DNA of 64,000 bases from Sphaeramia orbicularis (GCF_902148855.1 NC_043965.1:54738376-54802375); one strand, 5' to 3'; counted from the first letter of the stretch, positions 23,571 through 60,835 are shown. Translations and numbers: made by a program. The notes: generated by a model not told the origin, from the sequence alone.

Positions 23571-24510
23571 ATGGAAAAGGATCCAAAGCTTTGTCTGTTT
23601 GAATGTGGTCGGATTGTTGAGCTGCAGAAACAAGGCCTCTGGGAACGCACCATCACTGCTGAGGTTGGCCGCACTAACACAGGCAGGGTGGATTCAGAGA
23701 AGATCCTGAGGGTTATGGAACTAAAAAGTCCAGTGGTAGAACCCAAAAACATGTCCCCGGTGCTGAGCCGGAGGATCTGATTGGCTGTCTGTCCAGACGG
23801 GAAGATCCTGAACCCAAATGAAGGCGGTTCCTGGTGCCGACTGCAGTCCAAAAACCATCAGATGACATCTGCCACAGAAGGGCTTTAAGAACCAAAAACA
23901 TCTGCAAAGGCCTCATCTCCTTCAACCAAACCACTAAACTGTCTGTTTGGACGTAGACAGAGACACCAAACATGGGACAGTGGAAGGTGGAAGACAGCTG
24001 GATTCTGTGACGAGGACAAATAGAACCTTGACGGTCCTGATGCTTCCACCATTACTGACATGACAAGGAGATCCCACTGGAGATGATTTCTAGGCGTGGC
24101 CCAGTGGAGGGGGCGTGGCCATCATGATCTGGGTACTTTGTCCTTCAGCGGACCAGTGGAGCTTCAGGTTGTGCAGGTGCGTCCAATAGCTAAGACTGTC
24201 TCTGTGCAGAGGTCACAGGGGTCAGGGGTCATGACTCAGGGCCCTGGTCTGTGTGGGACGAACTGGGTTTAAAGAAAGGACAACGCTGCGGTCCACAATG
24301 TCCACTGCCTGACAGAGGACTGAGGAGAGAGGGACCACACCACTGTGGTGGACCATCCTGTGTGTTCCCCTCATCTAAATCCAACTGAGAACATTTGGGG
24401 ATGGATGGAAAGGGAAGTGATCAAAAATGGACATTAGTTCCAGACAGTGGATGCCCTCCATGAAGCCATGTTCACCACTTGGAGCAACATTCCCGCTAGC
24501 CTCCTGGAAA
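23571..24510 (+). pseudogene. Tc1-like transposase relic
   Basis: Inside the Tc1-like element the plus strand begins LCLFECGRIVELQKQGLWER followed by TITAEVGRTNT, the N-terminal paired-like helix-turn-helix of a Tc1 transposase. Later DNA words match the catalytic half only in short pieces (for example ccaactgagaacatttgggg, the 'SPDLNPTEHLW'-type block). Many stops and shifts interrupt it, so no protein can be made. Confidence 0.75.
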
Positions 24511-24517
24511 CATTCCC

Positions 24518-24518
<1 letters not shown>

Positions 24519-24577
<59 letters not shown>
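24519..24577. repeat. (TAA)n microsatellite
   Basis: About 20 units of ATA/TAA inside the Tc1-like relic. Confidence 0.9.
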
Positions 24578-24580
<3 letters not shown>

Positions 24581-24827
24581 CATGCCAAAACACATTTTTG
24601 AAGTGATCAACACAAACGGTGGAGCTCCTCATTACCAAGTCCTTTTTTAAAACTTTTATTTCTATTTTTGGGGGGCCTTGAGGTTTTTTGAGCTGTGCTC
24701 TGAAACTGTTGGTGGGCTGATGAACAGACTATTTCAGTTTAATTGTTGTTTTCAATAAATTGATTTCTCAAATGTGTTTTTTGTCTCACTCTCATTTCTT
24801 CGTTTTTGCATTTTGAAACTCTACTCA

Positions 24828-27150
24828 GGGTGTATTCACACCTGCCTTGTTCGGTCCGTTTCAACCGGACCAGAGTTCGTTTGCTCCCTGGTTCGGACCT
24901 TTTGGGCTGGTGCGAATAAAAACCACCGAACTCTGTTCTGGACCAAACAAGTGAACCCAGACCCAGCTGAAGAGGTGGTCTGGGCGCGATACCATACGAA
25001 CCCTGGTGTGGTTCGTTTGAGGTGTGCAAGCAGCCCGGACCTGATCCAACACAGTTGTTTTTTTTTTTACTATAGTGGAAATGGTGCATTATTAGTTCAT
25101 ATTGTCACTGTAGAAAGGCAGAGGTCAAAGCCAGTATCATTTTGGTTTGTGTTCCCAGTAATTGAGCTTCAGTGTATGTGTTGGATTCAGTGCTTCTGCT
25201 AAACAGTAACATGTGGACATTTCATTTTCAGAACTCCGGTTAGATTTGTCTGTTGTGCTTGAAAAGAAAAATAATAAATGACTTCATCAGCCCCAGCAAA
25301 GTGTACCTGCGTTAAGGAATTCTGTCCCTGGCTAAACTGAACGGTGATATAGGATAGACACACACAGGTCAGCCGTACGGAGCACTAATGCTTTTGGAGA
25401 ACAGTCTGTAGATATACTACATACCTGTTACAGCTTGCTTGAATAAGAGCTACAGTCATAACGTGATGTGCACAGGAACACTGTCCTCCATAGCTGTCTT
25501 GCCCTGTGTCTTCGTCATTGAGAAATGAATTCTACAATATTGTAAACCTAACGTTGCATCAAACGCTCTTACTGCTCAAACATTTGTGCAATTGTCTGCA
25601 TCTGTAAAAACCATATTGCTATGACAATAACAAAAACAGCACACAAAATGTCCATGATTCTGTCCTTTCACCTTGGACTGAGCGCTTTAATGGACACTGC
25701 TCATTTCTGTTTAAATGGATGAACGACCTCAGCACACCTGGTTTTGTTTACAGATTTTGGTCCACTTAGAAAAATGTACTGTGATGTGACTAGAGGTGAG
25801 CTGCTGCCGAGTGGACTGTGAACAGGTGTGTGACTGTAAACAGATGTGTGACTGTGAACAGGTGTGTGATTGTGAACAGGTGTGTGACTGTGAACAGGTG
25901 TGTGACTGTAAACAGATGTGTGACTGTGAACAGGTGTGTGATTGGGAACAGGTGTGTGACTGTGAACAGGTGTGTGATTGGGAACAGGTGTGTGATTGGG
26001 AACAGGTGTGTGATTGGGAACAGGTGTGTGATTGTGAACAGATGTGTGACTGTGAACAGGTGTGTGATTGTGAACAGGTGTGTGACTGTGAACAGGTGTG
26101 TGATTGTGAACAGGTGTGTGATTGTGAACAGGTGTGTGACTGTGAACAGGTGTGTGTGGTTACCAGAGGGACAGACTCTGGGTTTGTGGGATGGAAAAGG
26201 CAGTTGGTTTGTTGTTGGTTTGAAGCTTGTGTCTTGTCACTGTGGGGAAAAAGCTGGGTGTCGTTCGTGGCTGTTTAGGGCCACTGGCGATGAAGACAGT
26301 TAGAATAGGGGGTTAGCTGTTCCAGCTGTAGGAGGGGGGGCTGGATGCCTCCTGTAGGGCAGATAGAAGTGGGTTAGTGAAGTGCCAGGTCCGGGCTGCT
26401 TCTCGCCATCGCCTTCGCCTTCGCCGGTGTACTGGGTCCACCACCTCTGCTGAACAGCTTCCGCCACCGGCTGGGTCAGACCTGCGTCGTCCAACGAAGC
26501 CGTTTTCCCCGGGGAGTTGGACAGCGCCTCAAGCCGTCCAACTTGAGGCGTCCAACTTGAGGGGGGGTCTCGCCAAGCGGCGAGTTAAGTGCTAGTTTAT
26601 TTTATTTTATGTATATTTGTATGAGTGCATGTGTTTTAATGTGAGGGATAGAGTGGGTGGAGCCTAGCAGGGGAATCACCTGTAGAGCAGTGAAGGGGGG
26701 GTCCTGCCCCTGGTGGGGCTCATGTGGTTTGCTGTGTTGAACAGGGTGTGAAATAAGGCCAGTGTGTTCATTGCAGTGCCTCCAATAGAGGGTGCTAGTG
26801 TGTTGTGTTTGCAGCTTGCTGTGTTATGTGGAAGTGGGTAATGGGGGGGGTGAGGGCTGTCCTGGACTGAGAAAACGCAGAACTTCTCCAGCCGCAGCTC
26901 ACATCTTTGTCCTCCTTTTATGAATTGTGTGTGTTTTATTTGTAATAAAGATATATGGTACCGCTTTTCCCTGGGTGATTATTGAATGGCTCTGACTAGG
27001 TGACTTTAAGTTCACCACCCTGGTTGGAAACCGCTTTACATCACAGTACAATGTGAAAATGAACCGCACCAATAACAAGAAAAAGATAAAACACATTTCA
27101 TCCGGCCCAAAGCAAGTGGAATATCGGACTTTCCTGGTGTGAATACACCT
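24828..27150. mobile_element. Harbinger-like non-autonomous element
   Basis: The ends are inverted: GGGTGTATTCACACCTGCC on the left and GGTGTGAATACACCT on the right. The flanking triplets are TCA (24825-24827) and TTA (27151-27153), consistent with a once identical 3-bp TTA target duplication as used by PIF/Harbinger. The interrupted Tc1 repeat reads through if the element is removed, which fixes the borders. It encodes no recognisable transposase. The first 200 bp are built of short GGTTCG/CCGGACC words. Confidence 0.7.
25803..26157. repeat. 18-bp minisatellite
   Basis: About 19 units of TGTGACTGTGAACAGGTG with variants (TGTGATTGGGAACAGGTG, TGTGACTGTAAACAGATG). Because 18 is a multiple of 3, several frames stay open; these are not genes. 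It sits inside the Harbinger-like element. Confidence 0.92.
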
Positions 27151-27232
27151 TTAGAACCTTCTTAAGATCTGACGGTTTAAAGTGTAAATTCATATAATTT
27201 TCCAACTGGTCTTAAAATTTGGATCAGGAGTG

Positions 27233-28600
27233 TATTATGTTACTCACAAAAATGTTTGGGTTTGTAGATGTTTGCCATTGGAATGTAAATAGCAATTTTT
27301 AAAATAATTTATCATGAATTATTATGATTGAATAAATTCAAAGTGTAAAGAATGTAAAATTTTATCAGGTTTTTGAGCCACTTATTTTCAAATGGAAGAA
27401 CCTCCATTTACTAGTGCTGTAAACACTGGCTGAATATGTATTGTCACTGAATTCATAATCTCTGTTATTGCAGAATCAGTCTGTATAGGACTAGAGAACC
27501 ACATAACATGATATTCCTCCATGTGTTCATAAATACATGCATTTCTATTCATTACATATGTGCATGAAGTCCGTATAGCTCACTTTCATCTACAGTATAT
27601 CAAAGTCATTTGGTTTTTCTGTCTTCACCTCATTGTTTCTTCTTTTTTTTTTTAAATTCAATGGGCTCTGTGCACAGCTCCACTACTTCCTGAACTTACA
27701 ACAGCTCCTTTACTTCCTGTCTTTCATTTTTGGACACACTGATTCATCCAGGTGTGACTGACCACAGTAGACACAACAAGAACAAGATTAAGCTTTCCAG
27801 AAAATGGATGGATGGATGATGGATGAATGGAGGGATAGATAGAGGGATGGATGGACAGATGGATGGATATATTGCCCAGGTGTCTTTAAATGGATCCATT
27901 TTGGATGATGACTTAAATCTGTGTGTCCTACTGATCGAAAACTCCTGAGACAAGCGAGCTGCTGGTTTCTCAAATCAAAAGAATTAGAGTGAAGGACATA
28001 CAGCCGGTGCAGCAGTTGATGGACAAACACAAAGGATTGTTCTGTCTGATACAGAGTGAAAAAAGTAACACCTCACAGCAGTACTTCATGCATGTAGTGA
28101 TGTGCTCCATGGCTCCTCTTGACTATGTCATGTGTCTGCTGATCAGGTTTATGACTCCTCTCGACAGGAACAATCTGTGATTTGTGCATCATTGCTTTAT
28201 AATGTCCTTGCTGATGACATCAGCACATGCATAGACATGATGACATCAGCTGGATCGATGAGAAAATAAGCTACAATACGTGCGAGGGGCAGGGCTTGTT
28301 GTGCCTGGAACCACTTGTTGGTCCTATTTTTATAGGCGTGGACATGATGAGGATGGAGGGGTTGCATTCTCCTCAACATTTAGGGTACCAGTATTTTTCC
28401 TACCCAGCTGTTTTAACATTATTTGAATCAACTAAGTCCAAAATGTGCGAAGCGCTGCAGACAGCTTCAATATTCCTAATATCAGCCCAAAACACACATA
28501 CTATATATTTGGAGATACCTGTGCCCAACTGTATGAGCCAATAACAGCAGAATTTCTACTCCTACTATATTGGATAACAGGCCAATGAATTATCATCTTA
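27233..28600. other. Intergenic, no gene recognised
   Basis: A gene-poor stretch between the Tc1-like element and the repeats near DHX37's 3' end. It contains a (GGAT/ATGG)n patch at about 27803-27870. No exon of DHX37 was found here. Confidence 0.45.
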
Positions 28601-29451
28601 TTTTAGGTTAAAAAAGCCTTAAAAATGGCACACACAAACCATTTTCAGAACCACAGAGGTTTAATGAGTCTTATGAAGACCAGATCAGACACGCTGAAAA
28701 CACACTGTAGTTGAAGTATTGTCAACCTGGTAACACTGTCACTTTAGAGTACTAAAATATGACATAGAAAATGTGGTAAAGGCAGTGTTGCACATTGGAA
28801 AGAACATGTAAAATAATTAACAGGTGTGAACGACTTCCTGCTGATTTTGAGCCTCAGTCGTTTTCCAGATGAGGAGGCCAACTTTTCGCTACTTCCTGGT
28901 GCATGGATTCCGGTACCCACTGACAGTATGCTGACAATAAGACTGGAAGAGGAAGAAAAACACATGGGTAAACACTCCGTGCATTTACATGACAACTTTC
29001 TTCCTGGTTTAATCTGATTAAAGGTTTGATCCTATTTCAGATGCCCCTATAAACACCTTACTCCAGTTGAAAAAGAAAAGTTCAGATTAAATTTAAACCC
29101 AATTAAAGTCACTGGTTTAATCCACTTTTAATTGCGCTCTAAATTCTTCCTGGACATGTAAAGCCTTTATTCCGTTTGGACTTTATTCCTTCCATTCTGC
29201 ACATGCTCAGTGTCTTGTCCTGTGGCGATGACGCACACATTCTGCGCTGGTGGAAGAAAATGCACTGCAGTCTAGTGTTCCCAAAGCGTTCCAGTGGGCT
29301 ATTCTGCTGGGATCTACCAGCCTGGAAAACCCTGAAGGAACAGTTCAGCACTGGGTTTGGATTCATTCGTCATGAACTAATGAGTTCCACAAGTGGAAGA
29401 AACAGTTTGCACTGCCGTGCACCCACTGACTTGTTCTCACAGCCCTTGTGT

Positions 29452-29920
29452 TAGCGTAGCTTAGCCTAGCTTAGCATAATGGCTTCATTCCTCTGCTCAG
29501 ACGTAGCCAGGCTTTTAGAGGCGATTTGTAGTATTTTATAAGTGATTCTGTGAAATTCAGTTCTCCCTAATCATTCCTTTAGTCCGCTGGGGTCAATATG
29601 ATCACAAACTGAGACTCAAATCATAGTCATGTGACTTACTGCACTAATAAAATCTGGGGAAATAAAAACTAATGCAAAGCTAAAACGCTAAAGCAAAGCT
29701 AATTTAGGGCATGCATCCCTTCAACAAAAAGATTTTCCAACTTCTGTCAACACAACAGTCCCAAGATTGTATGAGTGCAGTAAGCCGCAGATCTAAAGAA
29801 ATAATTAGGGAGAATCGGATTTCACAAAATCACTTACAAAAGACAACAAATCACCTTTAAAAAACTGGCTACATGTGACCATGGAAATGCAGTGACTATG
29901 CTAAGCTAAGCTAATAGAAG
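29452..29920. repeat. Fold-back repeat with arms of about 130 bp
   Basis: The left arm (about 29452-29590) and right arm (about 29786-29920) are inverted copies: 'gtgattctgtgaaattcagt' and 'ctccctaatcattcctttag' face 'ctaaagaaataattagggag' and 'atttcacaaaatcactt'. Both outer ends carry 'gctaagcta/tagcttagc'. The arms differ by roughly 15-20%, so the fold-back is old. It lies where the last DHX37 exon would be expected. Confidence 0.7.
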
Positions 29921-30126
29921 GGCTGCCAGAACCGAACAAACGTTTCTCATGTAAACCTTTATTCGGGTCTAACATTTCCATGTAAACAGAAGAGAAAGTA
30001 CTTTAGTTCCAGATTAATTTCTTCTGGAAAAATAAATGGAATTTAAAAAACATCACGTAACCGTACCCACTATGGAACAGAACTTAAGCAGACAAGTCAT
30101 GAATATATACAGTATGAAGTCCTCAC

Positions 30127-55422
<25,296 letters not shown>

Positions 55423-55800
55423 TTTACACTGATCTCTGCAGATGTCAAACTAAAGTCACTACTACTAATATTTAAATGATATGAAAGAGTACAACTATTA
55501 ATGATCAACTTCTGACACCAAGGCTTACATTTTGAGTTAGCAAAAGCGAACTAACAAGTTCATTTTCCTGTGACAGATACAAACTAAACAGATATTTGGG
55601 GGAAAAAAATCGTTATAAATATTTCCGAATAAAAACCGTTTCCTTAAAACATGTCAAAACACATTCCGCGAATGATTAAACTCAGGGTGTACTGCTTCCA
55701 CTCTCCCTAGCCTCCTCACGTGTAAACACACTCATGTCCGTCCTTTAACTGTGTCCGGCGCTGAAACAGTCTCTACGCAAAATGGTTCCGCTTCTTCTTC
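55423..55800 (-). promoter_or_regulatory. DHX37 5' UTR and promoter region
   Basis: Upstream of the DHX37 ATG (55422-55420) lies a moderately GC-rich patch at about 55690-55790 (ccgcg, gtgtccggcgct). No TATA box was seen. No gene faces it within 2 kb, so this promoter is probably one-directional. Transcript start not defined. Confidence 0.4.
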
Positions 55801-56186
55801 TTCTGTTCCTATTTGTTGGCGGTTGGCAATTAGATTTTAGTAACATTACCGCCACCTACTGGACTGGAGTGTGAAACAAGAGACAAGCGAGAAAAAATAA
55901 ATACAGTAAATAAATAAATAAATAAATTTAAAAAATGATATCCTACTCCCTTTATCTGTGTAAATATCTAAATATCCAATTAAAGCCCTGAACTCTGGGT
56001 GTGACACTTTTCCTAACATGTTCCCTAGTGTCATGTCCTGTTTCATTTTAGTCCTGTAGTTTTGCAGTTCCTGCCGCTCCCCCCTGAAATTGTTGCATTC
56101 TGTGATTACACGTCTATAAGGGTTTTTGGCACATTACACTGTTGACAGAGTCCTGTTGGATGTTTTCCTGTTTTATGGAATGTACT

Positions 56187-57212
56187 GTTGAGTCATGTGT
56201 CCCCTGTCCTTGTGTCCTTGTCTCCATATGGCCCCTGTCCTTGTGTCTGTGTGTCCTTGTGTCCATGTGTCCCCTGTCCTTGTGTCTTTGTGTCCGTGTG
56301 TCCCCTCTCCTTGTGTCCTTGTGTCCGTGTGTCCGTGTGTCCTTGTTTCCATGTGTCCCCTGTCCTTGTGTCCTTGTGTCCGTGTGTTCCCTGTCCTTGT
56401 GTCTGTGTGTCCCCTGTCCTTGTGTCCGTGTGTTCCCTGTCCTTGTGTCCTTGTGTCTGTGTGTCCCCTGTCCTTGTGTTCTTGTGTCCCCTGTCCTTGT
56501 GTCCGTGTGTTCCCTGTCCTTGTGTCCTTGTGTCCTTGAGTCTGTGTTTCCCCTGTCCTTGTGTCCTTGTGTCCGTGTGTCCCCTGTTCTTGTGTCCTTG
56601 TGTCCTTGTGTCCATGTGTCCCCTGTCCTTGTGTCCTTGTGACCTTGAGTCTGTGTGTCCCCTGTCCTTGTGTCCTTGAGTCTGTGTGTCCCCTGTCCTT
56701 GTGTCCTTGTGTCCATGTGTCCATGTGTCCTTGTGTCCTTGTGTCCCCTGTCCTTGTGTCCATGTGTCCATGTGTCCTTGTGTCCTTGTGTCCATGTGTC
56801 CATGTGTCCTTGTGTCCCCTGTCCATGTGTCCGTGTGTCCCCTGTCCATGTGTCCATGTGTCCATGTGTCCATGTGTCTGTGTGTCCATGTGTCCGTGTG
56901 TCCATGTGTCCATGTGTCCATGTGTCCCCTGTCCATGTGTCCATGTGTCCGTGTGTCCATGTGTCCATGTGTCCGTGTGTCCATGTGTCCATGTGTCCGT
57001 GTGTCCATGTGTCCATGTGTCTGTGTGTCCCCTGTCCTTGTGTCCTTGTGTCCCCTGTCCTTGTGTCCATGTGTCCTTGTGTCCATGTGTCCATGTGTCC
57101 ATGTGTCCGTGTGTCCATGTGTCCATGTGTCCTTGTGTCCATGTGTTCTTGTGTCCCCTGTCCTTGTGTCCATGTGTCCTTGTGTCCTTGTGTCCGTGTG
57201 TCCCCTGTCCTT
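56187..57212. repeat. 1-kb octamer minisatellite
   Basis: More than 100 units of TGTGTCC(T/A/G) with an interspersed TGTCCCC variant. The 5' half is rich in the T form and the 3' half in the A form. Because every frame of an 8-mer closes after 24 bases without a stop, long open frames exist on both strands (up to 369 codons), with repeats such as DTWTHGHM and SLCPCVLV. They are by-products of the repeat, not genes. Confidence 0.95.
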
Positions 57213-58687
57213 AGCCGGGTCATGACAGTCTGTTCCCTCCTGTTCCTGCCCTGCTCATTGGAATGTCCGTCTTGTCTCCAGATGCTGTAAAGGTGTCTTC
57301 CTGTGTCACTGCTGTCCCACTATTCCTGCCATGTTTTGTTAGTGTATTCCTGAATGATAGCTTTGACATCTGATTTACTTAATTGGGTTTCTTTGGAAAT
57401 GGTATTTGATCGTGTGGATTGTTTTGCCAATTTGTTCACTTCTTCGTTTCAAGGAAAAGCGACAGCCGTCCCCTTACTGTGTAGGTCTTATACTTGTTTG
57501 TATATCAATGGTTCCACTTCATTCAATAATGATCAATAAATGAATGGTTATTTGTCAAACAACATGAAATGATTTCATCAGTTTAATATAAATGATTTAT
57601 GTTCATCTCTTGATTGACATTAATCTATAGATACAAATTAGACAAATGTTGAAAACATGCTGCTTCTGACATTAAAATTCTTTATTAATAGCATCCAAAA
57701 TATAACAATCTCTCATTTTAAAAGGAGCTCAAAACAACAACAACAACAACAAAAACAAGTTATTGACATTTAATGCAAATTAACCCTTGTTACACTGTGT
57801 AAAAGGTCAGATTACAGTATGCATACACAGAATGAAATGTCTAACACAGTGTGAGAGTGCAATAAATGTGAAGGCAGAAAATGACAAATTACTTCACAAG
57901 AAAATAAAATATAATTTGTGGAATGTGTCACAATATCAAAAACATTTCACATTTCCAGATATCAACACCCAGATACCAGTCTGTCTTAGTTTCACCAGAG
58001 CTTTGATGTCTCAAGGTGCTGACATGATATGAAGGAAAGAAATACAATTATTTATTTTTTCTATCACATTAGACTTTGAAAATAAAAGAAACAGAAACCT
58101 ACTGTTTCTGTCACACTGGTGTTGGTTTGGACAGAACGCTCTGTGTGGTCCATATGCTAATGTTCAGTTCAAAAATGGAGTCTCTTACTTGTATTAAAAT
58201 CCTACATCATGTGGCTGACATTTTGCTGTAATAAAAGTGCATACATATAGGGAATAAATAATAGGAGATGTGTGTACAAAAACACAACAGATATGCCAGA
58301 TTATGTATTCATTTAGTCTATTTTTTGGCAGAAAACAGCTGTACTGAAGGAGGGTGCAGCCTTATGGAAGTAAGGAGCCATTTTTGCATCTGTTTGGGGG
58401 TGCAGAACTAAATACAAGAACCACATTCAAACAATAGTTCAAAAAAACATAACCAAGAGGCTGTGTCTAAATGAGCATTCATCACATTTCATCACAAGGA
58501 GGGGATTTTATTCTTATATTATAGAACATTATATTATCATTTATAATATTGTGGCTGCATTTTCAGAATATTTGTAGAAAAATGCCCCATTTAGAATCTG
58601 CTTTCCTAAATATGTTTGGAATGTTTGTCCTTTAACTGAACCTTTTCTCTTGTATGTTTTTCCTTTATGTGTCGAAACCAACATTAA
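57213..58687. other. Intergenic, nothing recognised
   Basis: About 1.5 kb between the minisatellite and the piggyBac-like element. A (CAA)n patch lies near 57736. No exon or RNA gene was seen. Confidence 0.45.
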
Positions 58688-59737
58688 CTCTCCGGTATCC
58701 GGGTGTGCTTTTTAGGCACACTTTGTACTTCGTGTTAAAAAACTTCATATTATTTTTCACAATTTAAATAAGGTTAGAATTCAAAAGTTGTTCATTTGTG
58801 CATGATCTTTAAAATTCTGGCCACCAACTCAAATTTGCACATTGTAAACAAAAGAAAATTACAAGACGAGCGTCTGTCTGCCAAGTGTGCCTGAAATGCA
58901 CTATTTCTTCCATTAGAACCGCTGTTCTTGATCCGTAAGTCATTAAGGCATAAATCCTGCTTTTACTGATATCTGGGCTTCATTTGAGAGGGGAGGGTCT
59001 AAATTAATTTATTAATGTTATTAATGTTGGAGTTAATCACTGACATATGCCAGGCTGCAAAAATCAAATATGTAATCCAATTTTTATGCAGTATTTTGAA
59101 AACAAAAAAAACAAAAAAAAAATTGTGTTTTTTGCATCAAAAAATGTAGTGACATCATAATGAAAAGAGATCGTTTAAAGGGTTTAAAAAATGTAAAATG
59201 AATGATTATTTGATCTGTATGATTAGGGCTGACCTTGATTTACAAAAATTAAATTAAATTAGAGCAGAAAAATAAATCAATATATAATATTTAATGGCTT
59301 GATTTATAGGTGTGCCTTTCTGGCACACTTGGAGACAGATGCTAGTATTTTTGAACATTTGACCTAACGCCAAAAATAATAATGCAAATTAACTGATATT
59401 GGAGTTAATCATTGGCATATGCCAGGATGAAAAAATCAAATAATACATGATCCACTTTTTATGTAGTATATTGAAAAAAAAAATTTTTTTGGTGTTTTTT
59501 GCAAAAAAAAAAAAAGGTTTGTCTACATTACAAACACAGCATTTAAAGGGTTAAAAAATGTGACAATTATTGAGTATTTGGTATTTTTAGTTATGGCTCA
59601 AGTTGATGAAATAGAAAAAAAAGTGTAAAAGAATTAAAAACAAACTGTATGAAAATTTTTTGACATTATTCCACAAGTGTGTGAAAAAGGCACACTTGGT
59701 GCTTAGTAAGGGCCTCGGTGGACGGGATACCGGAGGG
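58688..59737. mobile_element. piggyBac-like MITE
   Basis: The ends CTCTCCGGTATCC and GGATACCGGAGGG are inverted (12 of 13), and TTAA flanks both (58684-58687 and 59738-59741), the piggyBac target. No transposase is present. The interior holds a diverged internal duplication of about 140 bp (from about 59030 and 59388, sharing 'catatgccagg') and three gtgcc...ggcacac words. Confidence 0.78.
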
Positions 59738-59828
59738 TTAAGTCACAAGATAAAGACACATGTACTCAACTGGATGTGCAACTGAAACAAACAGAGCTTA
59801 AACATGTGTTGTGTCAGATGATGAGCGG

Positions 59829-60437
59829 TCAGATGCTGCTGTCCTTTACAGACGTGTAGTCGTTCTCCCTGAAGCTCTCCTCCGTGGTCCTCCTCGCCTC
59901 CTTCGACAGCAGCTCGAACCTCCTCAGGAACACAATGAGGGCCACCAGCAGGGCCCCCTGCACCCCCACGAACACCAGCAGAGCCACCTGCGAGGCCAGG
60001 GCCAGGTCACAGTACCAGTAGTGACAGGTCTGCAGGAGCTCCTCCTCCGTTAAATAGGCCACCAGCCTCCCCCTCAGAGCCGGAGGGGAGCTGCAGTTGA
60101 CCGCCCGCTGGGACCAGGGTCCGGGGGGCTGACGCAGCAGCCAGGCCCGCAGGTACAGCACACCGCAGTCACACAGCCACGGGTTACCGTGGAGGGACAC
60201 CGACGTCAGCCCGTCCAGCAGCCCGTTAGGGATGGAGGTCAGCAGGTTGTCATGGAGACGGAGCTCCGTAGTCCCAGTGGGGAAAGTGGAGGGGAGGGAA
60301 GAGGAGGTGAGAGAGCGGCCGCTGCAGTCCACCTGACCGCCATGACACGAGCAAAGGTGGGGACATGCTGATGACCTTTGACCTCCAAATGAGAGGAGGA
60401 AAAACAGGAGCAGAAGCCCTGTCATAGTAGCCAATGA
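59829..60437 (-). CDS. gp1bb: GP1BB, platelet glycoprotein Ib beta chain
   Basis: GPIb beta is a single-pass receptor subunit of the GPIb-IX-V complex that binds von Willebrand factor on platelets (thrombocytes in fish). The coding part is one exon, 60425 to the stop at 59829 (198 aa; human 206); a splice acceptor (ctctccag) lies 12 bases upstream at 60438, so the 5' UTR starts in another exon. Visible parts: signal peptide MTGLLLLFFLLSFGG; Cys-rich LRR N-cap CPHLCSCHGGQVDC; one LRR (TTELRLHDNLLTSIPNGLL); LRR C-cap NPWLCDCGVLYLRAWL with CSSPPALRGR; a membrane-proximal Cys pair (CHYWYC); a transmembrane segment about 142-166; a short tail LSKEARRTTEESF. The human gene is also in 22q11.21. It looks intact. 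Confidence 0.95.
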   Translation of the reverse strand, partial: SLATMTGLLLLFFLLSFGGQRSSACPHLCSCHGGQVDCSGRSLTSSSLPSTFPTGTTELRLHDNLLTSIPNGLLDGLTSVSLHGNPWLCDCGVLYLRAWLLRQPPGPWSQRAVNCSSPPALRGRLVAYLTEEELLQTCHYWYCDLALASQVALLVFVGVQGALLVALIVFLRRFELLSKEARRTTEESFRENDYTSVKDSSI

Positions 60438-60835
60438 CTGGAGAGAAGAGGAGGAGAGGAAAGGAGAGGAGGAAAGGAGATGAGGAGAAGGTACAAGGAG
60501 AGGAGGAAAGGAGATAAGGAAAGGAGATGAGGAGAGGATACAAGGAGATAAGGAAAGGAGATGAGGAGAGGATACAAGGAGATAAGGAAAGGAGATGAGG
60601 AGAGGGTACAAGGAGAGGAGGAAAGGAGAGGAGGAAAGGAGATGAGGAGAGGATACAAGGAGAGGAGGAAAGGAGAGGAGGAGATGAGGAAAGGAGATGA
60701 GGAGAGGATACAAGGAGAGGAGGAAAGGAGATGAGGAGAGGGTACAAGAAGAGGAGGAATGGAGATGAGGAGGAAAGGAGAGAAGGAAAGGAGATGAGGA
60801 GAGGGTACAAGGAGAGGAGAGGAAACAGTCAGGAG
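60438..60835. repeat. Polypurine/polypyrimidine tract next to GP1BB acceptor
   Basis: About 400 bp of almost only A and G on the plus strand (C/T on the gene strand), made of words like GGAGAGGAGGAAAGGAGATG and gaggatacaag in a loose 20-40 bp repeat. It ends at the 3' splice site of the GP1BB coding exon and so forms a giant pyrimidine tract in the intron. Confidence 0.9.

Larger units (their letters stand above)
23281..27232 (+). mobile_element. Tc1-like transposon, split by another element
   Basis: The left end CACGTCTGATCAATATTTTA and the right end, reverse complement CACTCCTGATCCAAATTTTA, are inverted repeats of about 190 bp. TA flanks both (23279-23280 and 27233-27234). The right inverted repeat is cut by the Harbinger-like element at 24828-27150. 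The remaining Tc1 body is about 1.6 kb, the usual length of the family. It lies between UFD1 and the 3' end of DHX37. Confidence 0.88.

Noticed and set aside
25796-26303. Two overlapping frames of about 160 codons
   Set aside because: Both read an 18-bp minisatellite (multiple of 3) and are by-products of it.
56114-57290. Long open frames (up to 369 codons) on both strands
   Set aside because: They translate an 8-bp tandem repeat and show only its periodic pattern; no splice, start context or family supports a gene.
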